From: an uncultured Eubacteriales bacterium
GTDB lineage: Bacteria > Bacillota > Clostridia > Christensenellales > Christensenellaceae
Assembly: GCA_902782475.1 (NCBI GenBank)
Contig: CACZNR010000055.1
Coordinates: 1 to 5,709 of the forward strand
Reading direction: 5' to 3'
Length of the DNA stretch: 5,709 nt
Shown here: positions 1-4,980 of the stretch, in pieces
How positions within the stretch are numbered: position 1 is the stretch's first letter
How the letters are laid out: each line of letters opens with the position of its first letter
Made by a program: the position numbers and the translations under genes
Notes under the pieces: generated by a model
The model's input: only the letters and a program-made list of their open reading frames with translations
What the model was told of the DNA's origin: nothing
Databases searched by the model: none

Positions 1-248
1 CCTTCCGTATCCAGTGTGTCCGTTTCGACTCCGAAGGTTATCTCTGCAATGTATCTTTTCCTCTCAGCCATGAGATGATCCGAGAGCCTGGTGCTTCTTC
101 CAAGAAGGCATACGAGTATGCCTGCAGCCTGGGGATCCAGCGTCCCTGCATGTCCTATCTTCTTTACATTGAGCAGTTTTCGTAAATAAACCGTCACACC
201 ATTTGAAGACATGGTTGGCGGTTTTATCACATTTATTATTCCATTCAT
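1..248 (-). CDS. truB: tRNA pseudouridine(55) synthase TruB, N-terminal part (cut by window edge)
   Basis: TruB converts uridine 55 in the T-loop of most tRNAs to pseudouridine. The window holds the first 82 codons and two bases of the next. The translation opens with MNGIINVIKPPTMSS, the usual TruB start around the conserved KP motif. The catalytic motif GHAGTLDPQAAGIL follows at residues 32-45, with the presumed catalytic aspartate at D38, then KRYIAEITFG at 64-73 and TDTLDTEG at 76-83, typical of the family. The ATG overlaps the nrnA stop codon as ATGA. There is no well-placed Shine-Dalgarno sequence: the nearest GGAG is 16 nt upstream, so translation is probably coupled to nrnA. The family motif usually reads GHTGTLDPxATG; here both Thr are Ala, which should be tolerable. 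The PUA-like C-terminal region is outside the window. Identification is firm; completeness of the gene cannot be judged. Confidence 0.96.
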   Translation of the reverse strand, partial: MNGIINVIKPPTMSSNGVTVYLRKLLNVKKIGHAGTLDPQAAGILVCLLGRSTRLSDHLMAERKRYIAEITFGVETDTLDTE

Positions 249-1195
249 AAGATCTTTTCTGCTTCTCCGGAAAGTACCTTGAGGACCTCTTCGATGTCGC
301 CCTCTATCTGGCCTCCTGAGGCATGTATATGGCCGCCTCCGCCAAATTCCGAGGCGAGCTCAGCCACATTGGCATATACCTTGCTCCTGAAGGAGAGCCT
401 GTAAAACTTCTCCCTTGCTTCCTTGACCACTATGGCTATCTCCACGCCCTTCAGTGCCCTGAGAAAATCTATGAGTTCCTCCGTATCTTCCTGCAGGGCT
501 CCGAATTCCTCAAAGTCCTTAAGGAGCACATAGGATATGGCTATCCTGCCACCGCTGTAGAGCCTCAATCTTTCAAGACATCTGCCTATGAGCTTTGTGG
601 CACCGTAATTCCTGTTCCTGTATATCTTTTCTATGATATATGGTATGTCTGCTCCGTATCTTCTGAGGACTGATGCAAGGAGCAGTATCCTCTCGTCCGT
701 GTTCTGATATGAGAAGTTACCCGTGTCGGTGCATATGGCGATGTAAAGGAGATTTGCTATGTCAGAGTCAAGTTCCACTCCAAGGAGCTTTCTAAGGTCG
801 TCTATGAGAAGTCCCGTTGCTCCCACAGGATCTATGTAATTAAGGTCCCCGAATCCCGGATTTGTTTCATGATGGTCTATGACTATGCGGAAAGGGACTT
901 CCATGAATCTCTTGTCCATCTTTCCTATCCTCTCTATCCCTGCTGCATCCACGGAAATGGCACAGTCAAAATCCATCCCGCAGGCTTCATCCATGGCCGT
1001 AAAGGGGCAGTAATTTTCCATAAAGGAAAGCTTCTCCGGGATGTTACCGTCCAGAGTGAAAACTGCTTTCTTTCCCATCTTCTCCAGAATGTGCTTCAGG
1101 GCCATGCCGCTTCCTATGGCGTCGCCATCAGGATTGACATGGGATACTATGAGGAAATTATTCTTCGTCCGGATCTTCTCCGCGATTTCTTGCAT
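245..1195 (-). CDS. nrnA: DHH-family bifunctional oligoribonuclease/pAp phosphatase NrnA
   Basis: NrnA-type enzymes are cytoplasmic, metal-dependent phosphoesterases that degrade very short RNAs (nanoRNAs) and dephosphorylate 3'-phosphoadenosine 5'-phosphate. The 316-residue length is normal for the family. Visible motifs are SHVNPDGDAIGS (18-29, metal-binding His/Asp), VDAAGIERIG (82-91), IDHHETN (106-112, the DHH signature) and CTDTGNF (155-161). The C-terminal DHHA1 substrate-binding domain contains GGGGHIHASGG (285-295). The ATG is the only ATG, GTG or TTG start ahead of the first catalytic motif. It is preceded by AAAGGA with an 8-nt spacer after AAGGA, and this forces a 38-nt overlap with the end of rbfA. 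The gene end overlaps truB by 4 nt. Between the DHH and TDTG motifs, the usual DPxASST-like stretch reads DPVGATGLL (122-130), which is atypical. A cyclic-dinucleotide phosphodiesterase activity, as in GdpP relatives, is less likely because there are no membrane, PAS or GGDEF parts. Confidence 0.95.
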   Translation of the reverse strand: MQEIAEKIRTKNNFLIVSHVNPDGDAIGSGMALKHILEKMGKKAVFTLDGNIPEKLSFMENYCPFTAMDEACGMDFDCAISVDAAGIERIGKMDKRFMEVPFRIVIDHHETNPGFGDLNYIDPVGATGLLIDDLRKLLGVELDSDIANLLYIAICTDTGNFSYQNTDERILLLASVLRRYGADIPYIIEKIYRNRNYGATKLIGRCLERLRLYSGGRIAISYVLLKDFEEFGALQEDTEELIDFLRALKGVEIAIVVKEAREKFYRLSFRSKVYANVAELASEFGGGGHIHASGGQIEGDIEEVLKVLSGEAEKIL

Positions 1196-1550
1196 TCTCC
1201 CTGTCCTTTGCTGTAACTTCAGCTATCTTCTTGGATATCTCTATGCTGTACTCTATGGAAGTGTCATGGATGAACTGAAGATTAGGTATCCTTCTGAGCC
1301 TCATCTTTTCGTTTATCTTTGCCCTTATGAAAGGCTCTGCGCTCTCAAGGGCTTCCATGGTGGACTTCACGTTCTCTTCACTGTCGTAAATGGACACATA
1401 GACCTTTGCATATTTGAGATCCTGTGTGGTATTTACTCTCAGTACTCCTGTCATCCTGGAGAACCTGGGATCCTTGATATCAGTCATGAATATCTCTCCA
1501 AGGACCTTCTGGAGCTCTCCGTCTATCTTCTGTGTTCTTCTGACGCTCAT
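1158..1550 (-). CDS. rbfA: 30S ribosome-binding factor RbfA
   Basis: RbfA is a small KH-like protein that binds the immature 30S subunit near the 5' end of 16S rRNA and assists late maturation, notably in the cold. At 130 residues it has the usual length. The N-terminus RRTQKIDGELQKVLGEIF (4-21) leads to the signature KDPRF (26-30), then the strand YAKVYVSIY (47-55) and the late family motif LRRIPNLQFIHDTSIEY (85-101). The tail is charged and disordered-looking (RGEDPDEE). The ATG has an AAGGAAG ribosome-binding site with a 7-nt spacer, and that site overlaps the infB stop. The last 12 codons overlap nrnA. One oddity: the helix-kink segment that usually reads A-x-G before F/Y-I-R is SAEPFIR here (70-76), putting proline where glycine is normal, and the later ExG-like position is Ser102. 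Identification is secure. Confidence 0.95.
   Translation of the reverse strand: MSVRRTQKIDGELQKVLGEIFMTDIKDPRFSRMTGVLRVNTTQDLKYAKVYVSIYDSEENVKSTMEALESAEPFIRAKINEKMRLRRIPNLQFIHDTSIEYSIEISKKIAEVTAKDRENARNRGEDPDEE
1204..1209 (-). promoter_or_regulatory. Ribosome-binding site of nrnA inside rbfA
   Basis: The transcript reads AAAGGA with 8 nt between AAGGA and the nrnA ATG at 1195; a second purine run GGGAGA directly abuts the ATG and is too close to serve. The site lies wholly within rbfA coding sequence, upstream of the 38-nt overlap. Confidence 0.65.
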
Positions 1551-1557
1551 ATCATAT

Positions 1558-1564
1558 CTTCCTT
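1558..1564 (-). promoter_or_regulatory. Ribosome-binding site of rbfA, overlapping the infB stop
   Basis: The transcript reads AAGGAAG, 7 nt before the rbfA ATG at 1550. The first two bases are part of the TAA stop of infB (1565-1563), so ribosomes ending infB would sit on this site, which fits translational coupling. Confidence 0.75.
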
Positions 1565-4376
1565 AATCGTTTTTTACTTCGACTTCCTGATATGCCTCGA
1601 TGACATCGTCTTCCTTGATATCATTATAGTTCTCAAGAGTTACACCGCATTCATAGCCTGATGTCACTTCCCTGGCATCATCCTTGAATCTCTTGAGTGA
1701 TGACATCTTGCCCTCATATACCACGATACCGTTACGAACAAGTCTTACACCTGCGTTCCTTACAAGCTTACCGTCAGTTACATAGCTTCCGGCAATGGTA
1801 CCTACTGAAGATACCTTGAATATCTGTCTTACAGTAGCATGTCCGAGTATCTCTTCCTTGAATGTTGGCTCAAGAAGTCCCTTCATGGCCTTTTCAACGT
1901 CCTCGATGGCGTTGTAGATGATCCTGTAAAGTCTTACATCCACTCCGTCCTTTTCAGCCTGTGCATTTGCTGCAGCCTCAGGTCTTACGTTGAAACCTAT
2001 TACTATTGCATTTGATGTGGAGGCAAGAAGTATGTCGTTCTCGCTTATGGCACCAACTGCACCGTGTATCACTCTTACTCTTACCTCGTCATTTGACAGC
2101 TTCTCCAGGGACTGCCTTATGGCTTCAACAGAGCCCTGTACGTCTGCCTTGACGATTATGTTAAGTTCCTTCATCTGACCCTCAGCGATCTTTGAGAAGA
2201 GGTCATCAAGGGATACCCTTGCCATGCTCTTTGTCTTCTCAGCTTTGAGTCTGTCTTTTCTTTCCTCTACTACCTGTCTTGAGAGCTTATCCTGCTCAAC
2301 TGCATAGATAATGTCTCCTGCATCAGGTACTTCATTGAATCCTATTACCTCAACAGGCATTGAAGGACCTGCTGATTCAACGCTTCTTCCTGTATCATCA
2401 TTGAGGGCCCTTACCCTTCCGTATGCCATGCCGGCAACGATGGTATCCTGCACGTGAAGTGTTCCGTTCTGTACAAGCACTGTAGCCACAGGGCCTCTGC
2501 CCTTGTCAAGTCTGGCCTCGATTATGATGCCCTTTGCCATCCTGTTAGGATTAGCCTTGAGTTCCTGAACGTCTGCCACCAGAAGTATCATCTCAAGGAG
2601 ATTGTCGATACCTTCATGAGTGACTGCTGAAACAGGAGCTATGATGGTATCTCCGCCCCATTCCTCAGCAACGAGTCCGTATTCTGTAAGTTCCTGCTTT
2701 ACTCTTTCAGGGTTTGCAGCAGGCTTGTCCATCTTGTTTACTGCAACGATTATAGGTACCCCTGCAGCCTTTGCATGGTTTATGGCCTCCACTGTCTGAG
2801 GCATTACACCGTCGTCTGCTGCGACTACAAGTACTGCTATGTCAGTTGCCTGTGCACCTCTTGCACGCATTGCAGTGAATGCTGCGTGTCCAGGAGTGTC
2901 AAGGAACGTGATCTGTCTTCCCTTTATGGATACTGTATATGCACCGATATGCTGTGTTATACCGCCGGCTTCGCCTTCCTGTACCTTCGTCTCACGGATG
3001 GCATCCAGAAGGGATGTCTTGCCATGGTCAACGTGTCCCATTACTGTTACTACAGGAGGTCTTATGATGAGGTTCTCATCATCGTCCTTCTCGTCCTCGA
3101 ATTCGGCAAGAAGGGTATCCTCTGCGGTCTGCTCGTGTATCTGCTCAAGAGTCACGCCGTAATCGTCTGCAATGAGGGCTGCTGTATCAAAATCTATCTC
3201 AGAGTTGATGGTGCAGATGTTTCCAAGCATGAACAGCTTCTTAATGATGTCTGCTGCAGGCTTTCCGATCTTTTCTGCCAGTTCCTTTATGGAGACATTG
3301 TCGCCTGTGACTGTAGCATTCTCGATCTTTATTGCTTCCATCACCTGCTGTGACTTTTTCTGATCCTTCTTCTTAGCCCTTCTTGAATTCCTCTCGATAT
3401 CGTCATCATCAGTAAAGGTAGCTCTTTCCTTCATGGCAGTCCTTCTTCTCTTTGCTGCCATCTCCTCTTCGGACATATGCTTCTTTGAATCATGGGCTGC
3501 ATGCTGTCTGTCCCTTACCTGAGGAGCAATGAAGACCGTCTTCTTCTGGGTCTTCTGAGGAGCTTTCCTCTGATTTGTATTCTCATCTTCGTCCTTGTCC
3601 TTGTCGAACTCTGCTGCACGGTCATTTCTTCTTTCGTTCTTTGGAGGACGGTTCTCATTCTTTCTGTCCCTGTCGAAGCGTTTTTCACCACGGTTCCTTG
3701 TTTCGTTCTGGACAGCCTTTGCACGGGATTCATTCTGAGCCTTTGCTTCCCTTGCCCTTTCCTGTCTCTGCTTCTGGACTTCCTCTTCTGCCTTGGCACT
3801 GCGGACCACCCTTATGGCAGGCTTGTATGTCAGGTCAGGTGTATATACTGATATGGTGGGTCTTTTCTTCTCAGGAGCTTCTTTCTTCTGCGGAGCTTCC
3901 TTCTTCTCAGGCTGTTTCTCAGTTTTCACTGCAGGTGAAACACTCCCCGTTTCTTTCTTCGGAGCTTCCTTCTTTTCTGCAGGCTTCTTTTCAGCTTTCT
4001 TTTCAGGCTTTTCCGGTGTTTCCTGTACAGGTGCCTGTTCCTTCTTTTCCGCAGCCGGTCTTTCCTCCGTCTTTGGAGCTTCAGCCTTTACAGGCTCTTT
4101 TTCCGGTACCTTTACAGGCTCCGGCTTTGTTTCAGGAACTTTTACCTCTGCTGGAGCAGCCTTTTCAACAGGCTCCTTTACAGGTGCTTCGCTCTGTGCG
4201 TTCTCCTGTAGCTTTGCCTGCTTTCTTTCCCTGATCTCCTGCAGTCTGGTCTCCATGTTCCTGATGTCATTCAGGTAACCTTTGGCCTTTTCATTCCTTG
4301 CATTTGCAGCCTTTGCAGCTCCGGCTGCAGCCTTTTTCAGATTTCTGTGTAGATCCACTATACTGTTTACGCTCAA
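1563..4376 (-). CDS. infB: Translation initiation factor IF2, with unusual N-terminus and long linker
   Basis: IF2 is the GTPase that places initiator fMet-tRNA on the 30S subunit and promotes joining of the 50S. The protein has 937 residues. Residues 1-56 look alpha-helical (Ala/Lys rich, then Arg/Glu rich). Residues 57-345 are a low-complexity charged linker. An IF2_N module spans about 360-410 ([20 protein letters not shown] at 361-380). The G domain shows G1 GHVDHGKTS (447-455), G2 around T474 in GGITQH, G3 DTPGH (493-497), G4 NKMD (547-550) and G5 SAVT (583-586). Domains II, III and IV follow, with GYECG (907-911) in the fMet-tRNA-binding C-terminal domain. The start is TTG, chosen because GGAGGG lies 7 nt upstream. 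An in-frame TAA, the stop of rplGA, sits one codon earlier, so the protein cannot extend further. The extra N-terminal IF2_N copy seen in many Firmicute IF2 proteins (for example MAKMRVYEYAK in Bacillus) is not visible. Confidence 0.97.
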   Translation of the reverse strand: MSVNSIVDLHRNLKKAAAGAAKAANARNEKAKGYLNDIRNMETRLQEIRERKQAKLQENAQSEAPVKEPVEKAAPAEVKVPETKPEPVKVPEKEPVKAEAPKTEERPAAEKKEQAPVQETPEKPEKKAEKKPAEKKEAPKKETGSVSPAVKTEKQPEKKEAPQKKEAPEKKRPTISVYTPDLTYKPAIRVVRSAKAEEEVQKQRQERAREAKAQNESRAKAVQNETRNRGEKRFDRDRKNENRPPKNERRNDRAAEFDKDKDEDENTNQRKAPQKTQKKTVFIAPQVRDRQHAAHDSKKHMSEEEMAAKRRRTAMKERATFTDDDDIERNSRRAKKKDQKKSQQVMEAIKIENATVTGDNVSIKELAEKIGKPAADIIKKLFMLGNICTINSEIDFDTAALIADDYGVTLEQIHEQTAEDTLLAEFEDEKDDDENLIIRPPVVTVMGHVDHGKTSLLDAIRETKVQEGEAGGITQHIGAYTVSIKGRQITFLDTPGHAAFTAMRARGAQATDIAVLVVAADDGVMPQTVEAINHAKAAGVPIIVAVNKMDKPAANPERVKQELTEYGLVAEEWGGDTIIAPVSAVTHEGIDNLLEMILLVADVQELKANPNRMAKGIIIEARLDKGRGPVATVLVQNGTLHVQDTIVAGMAYGRVRALNDDTGRSVESAGPSMPVEVIGFNEVPDAGDIIYAVEQDKLSRQVVEERKDRLKAEKTKSMARVSLDDLFSKIAEGQMKELNIIVKADVQGSVEAIRQSLEKLSNDEVRVRVIHGAVGAISENDILLASTSNAIVIGFNVRPEAAANAQAEKDGVDVRLYRIIYNAIEDVEKAMKGLLEPTFKEEILGHATVRQIFKVSSVGTIAGSYVTDGKLVRNAGVRLVRNGIVVYEGKMSSLKRFKDDAREVTSGYECGVTLENYNDIKEDDVIEAYQEVEVKND
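3432..3444 (-). promoter_or_regulatory. Possible internal translation start within infB (short IF2 form)
   Basis: In frame with IF2, the transcript has AAGGA at 3444-3440, a 5-nt spacer, then ATG (Met315) at 3434-3432. Initiation here would give a 623-residue IF2 that keeps the IF2_N module, the G domain and everything after it, but drops the helical N-terminus and the linker. In-frame internal starts producing shorter IF2 are known for E. coli and B. subtilis infB. The spacer is on the short side and the surrounding sequence is generally purine-rich, so a chance match is possible. Confidence 0.3.
3864..4208 (-). repeat. Low-complexity Lys/Glu/Pro/Ala repeat block in the IF2 linker
   Basis: This stretch encodes IF2 residues 57-171 and consists of degenerate short units. 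EPVK occurs at 87-90 and 94-97, with a related PVKEPV at 65-70. KKEAP occurs at 135-139, 158-162 and 164-168, and PEKKAEKK or PEKPEKK-like units fill the rest. At DNA level, cctttacaggctc occurs exactly at 4085-4097 and 4109-4121, and a 2-base variant, cctttacaggtgc, at 4175-4187. Such linkers join the N-terminal part of IF2 to its G domain and vary strongly in length between species. The repeats probably arose by slippage or unequal recombination. The purine-rich coding strand here creates several long stop-free antisense frames that should not be annotated. Confidence 0.85.
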
Positions 4377-4379
4377 AAT

Positions 4380-4706
4380 TTATCCCTCCGTACAGCAATT
4401 AGTATTTTCTGCCAATTCCCTTATCCTGTCTGAGAACAGCCTCTCAAGTACTCCCGCGACCATGGCGTTTTCCTTTCCGATGGTCTTTCCCAGCTGACCC
4501 TCCTCTGCTTCCAGCAGGAGGATACCGTTTCTTTCGCAAAGGCTTTTAAGTCTCCTGAGAGAATTCTCTGAGAGCTTCTCATCATAGATCACGGCCTTTG
4601 CCTTTCTTTTCTTTACTGCCATCTCCACCGCAAGGCTTCCTGCCGCTATCTTTCCGGCCCTTGCAGCGAATCCCAGCATCTTCATGATATCATCGTTCGA
4701 TCTCAC
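4380..4706 (-). CDS. rplGA: L7Ae-family RNA-binding protein (YlxQ/RplGA-like)
   Basis: This 108-residue protein belongs to the L7Ae/L30e/S12e family found as YlxQ between rnpM and infB in Firmicutes; members are thought to bind kink-turn RNA and associate with the ribosome. The hallmark start MLGFAARAGKIAAGS lies at 10-24, followed by the strand AKAVIYDE (36-43), a helix, and LGKTIGKENAMVAGVL (72-87), the family's usual closing motif. The start is taken as GTG at 4706, preceded by AGGGTGAT with an 8-nt spacer. This gives ten residues before LGFA, close to Bacillus YlxQ, and a 17-nt overlap with rnpM. ATG at 4685 (Met8), 4 nt after the rnpM stop, is an alternative but lacks a clear ribosome-binding site. 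The position where relatives show DAS-x-NT reads KLSENS (44-49), so this copy is divergent. The C-terminus NTNCCTEG is unusual and may be disordered. Its precise role is not established by sequence. Confidence 0.88.
   Translation of the reverse strand: MRSNDDIMKMLGFAARAGKIAAGSLAVEMAVKKRKAKAVIYDEKLSENSLRRLKSLCERNGILLLEAEEGQLGKTIGKENAMVAGVLERLFSDRIRELAENTNCCTEG
4384..4389 (-). promoter_or_regulatory. Ribosome-binding site that fixes the TTG start of infB
   Basis: GGAGGG, the strongest Shine-Dalgarno match in the window, ends 7 nt before TTG at 4376. It lies within the last codons of rplGA and is followed by the rplGA stop TAA. The next in-frame ATG is Met41, which has AGGA only 3 nt upstream, too close to serve, so the TTG is preferred. 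Confidence 0.85.
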
Positions 4707-4968
4707 GTCTTAATATCACCCTGTTTGCTTCTTCGAACATCTCTTCGGTGAAGTCCGTCTCAAGTATCCTGCTCAGGATCTTGTTCCTGTAAGCCTTTTC
4801 CAGACATGCCGTGTCAGCACATATGTATGCTCCCCTGCCGTTTAACTTGCCTGTGGTATCGACACTGACTTCCCCGTCTTTATTCTTTACTATCCTTATG
4901 AGTTCCTTCTTGGGCTTTGACAGCCTGCAGCTTACGCACATCCTCATAGGTATTTTTTTCTGTTTCAA
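4690..4968 (-). CDS. rnpM: RNase P modulator RnpM (YlxR family)
   Basis: YlxR-family proteins are small nucleic-acid binders; the B. subtilis member binds RNase P RNA and modulates RNase P activity, hence RnpM. The 92-residue protein shows the family pattern in order: PMRMCVSCR (7-15), KKELIRIV (20-27), GEVSVD (32-37), GKLNGRGAYIC (40-50) and C55, then a helical C-terminus. Cys11, Cys14, Cys50 and Cys55 form two CxxC/CxxxxC pairs that could bind a metal, although this is not established for the family. The start is TTG at 4968, chosen because GGAG sits 7 nt upstream and the next in-frame ATG (Met8) has no ribosome-binding site. A start at Met8 would still keep the core motif. It follows nusA by 12 nt and overlaps rplGA by 17 nt, so the three are surely co-transcribed. 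Confidence 0.93.
   Translation of the reverse strand: MKQKKIPMRMCVSCRLSKPKKELIRIVKNKDGEVSVDTTGKLNGRGAYICADTACLEKAYRNKILSRILETDFTEEMFEEANRVILRREIER
4715..4722 (-). promoter_or_regulatory. Probable ribosome-binding site of rplGA supporting the GTG start
   Basis: AGGGTGAT, of which GGTGAT matches the distal half of the full anti-Shine-Dalgarno complement, ends 8 nt before the GTG at 4706. It is inside rnpM. The match is moderate, so the start assignment of rplGA is less certain than those of its neighbours. Confidence 0.5.
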
Positions 4969-4974
4969 TCTGTA

Positions 4975-4979
4975 TCTCC
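4975..4979 (-). promoter_or_regulatory. Ribosome-binding site that decides the TTG start of rnpM
   Basis: GGAGA in the 12-nt nusA–rnpM gap; the GGAG core is 7 nt before TTG at 4968. No ATG with a comparable site exists nearby, so the non-ATG start is the best call. Confidence 0.75.
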
Positions 4980-4980
4980 G

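Noticed and set aside
323..1216. Plus-strand frames of 116 and 115 residues opposite nrnA
   Set aside because: nrnA has all DHH and DHHA1 motifs in order across this region; the antisense frames show no motif or ribosome-binding site.
1041..1661. 206-residue plus-strand open frame spanning the nrnA, rbfA and infB junctions
   Set aside because: It is antisense to three firmly identified genes and its hydrophobic, Cys-rich translation matches no family I recognise.
2775..3353. Plus-strand frames of 192, 107 and 63 residues opposite the IF2 G domain
   Set aside because: They lie opposite the best conserved part of IF2; Cys/Tyr-rich or Ser-rich composition is a by-product of the coding strand.
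3515..3799. 94-residue Arg-rich open frame on the minus strand inside infB
   Set aside because: It is a shifted frame of the purine-rich IF2 linker; arginine richness follows from AGA/AGG-like triplets in the shifted register. Nothing suggests programmed frameshifting.
3990..4000. Possible terminator or hairpin signals suggested by T-rich runs on the plus strand near the linker
   Set aside because: The T runs are the complement of lysine codons in infB; I see no GC-rich stem followed by a U tract on the transcribed strand anywhere in the window.
3575..4278. Long open frames on the plus strand (219 and 161 residues) opposite the infB linker
   Set aside because: They are Ser/Phe/Leu/Pro-rich translations of the antisense of a Lys/Glu-rich repeat region, where AAG and GAA codons give CTT and TTC with few stops. 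They have no ribosome-binding site of note and no recognisable domain, while IF2 runs through the region on the other strand.
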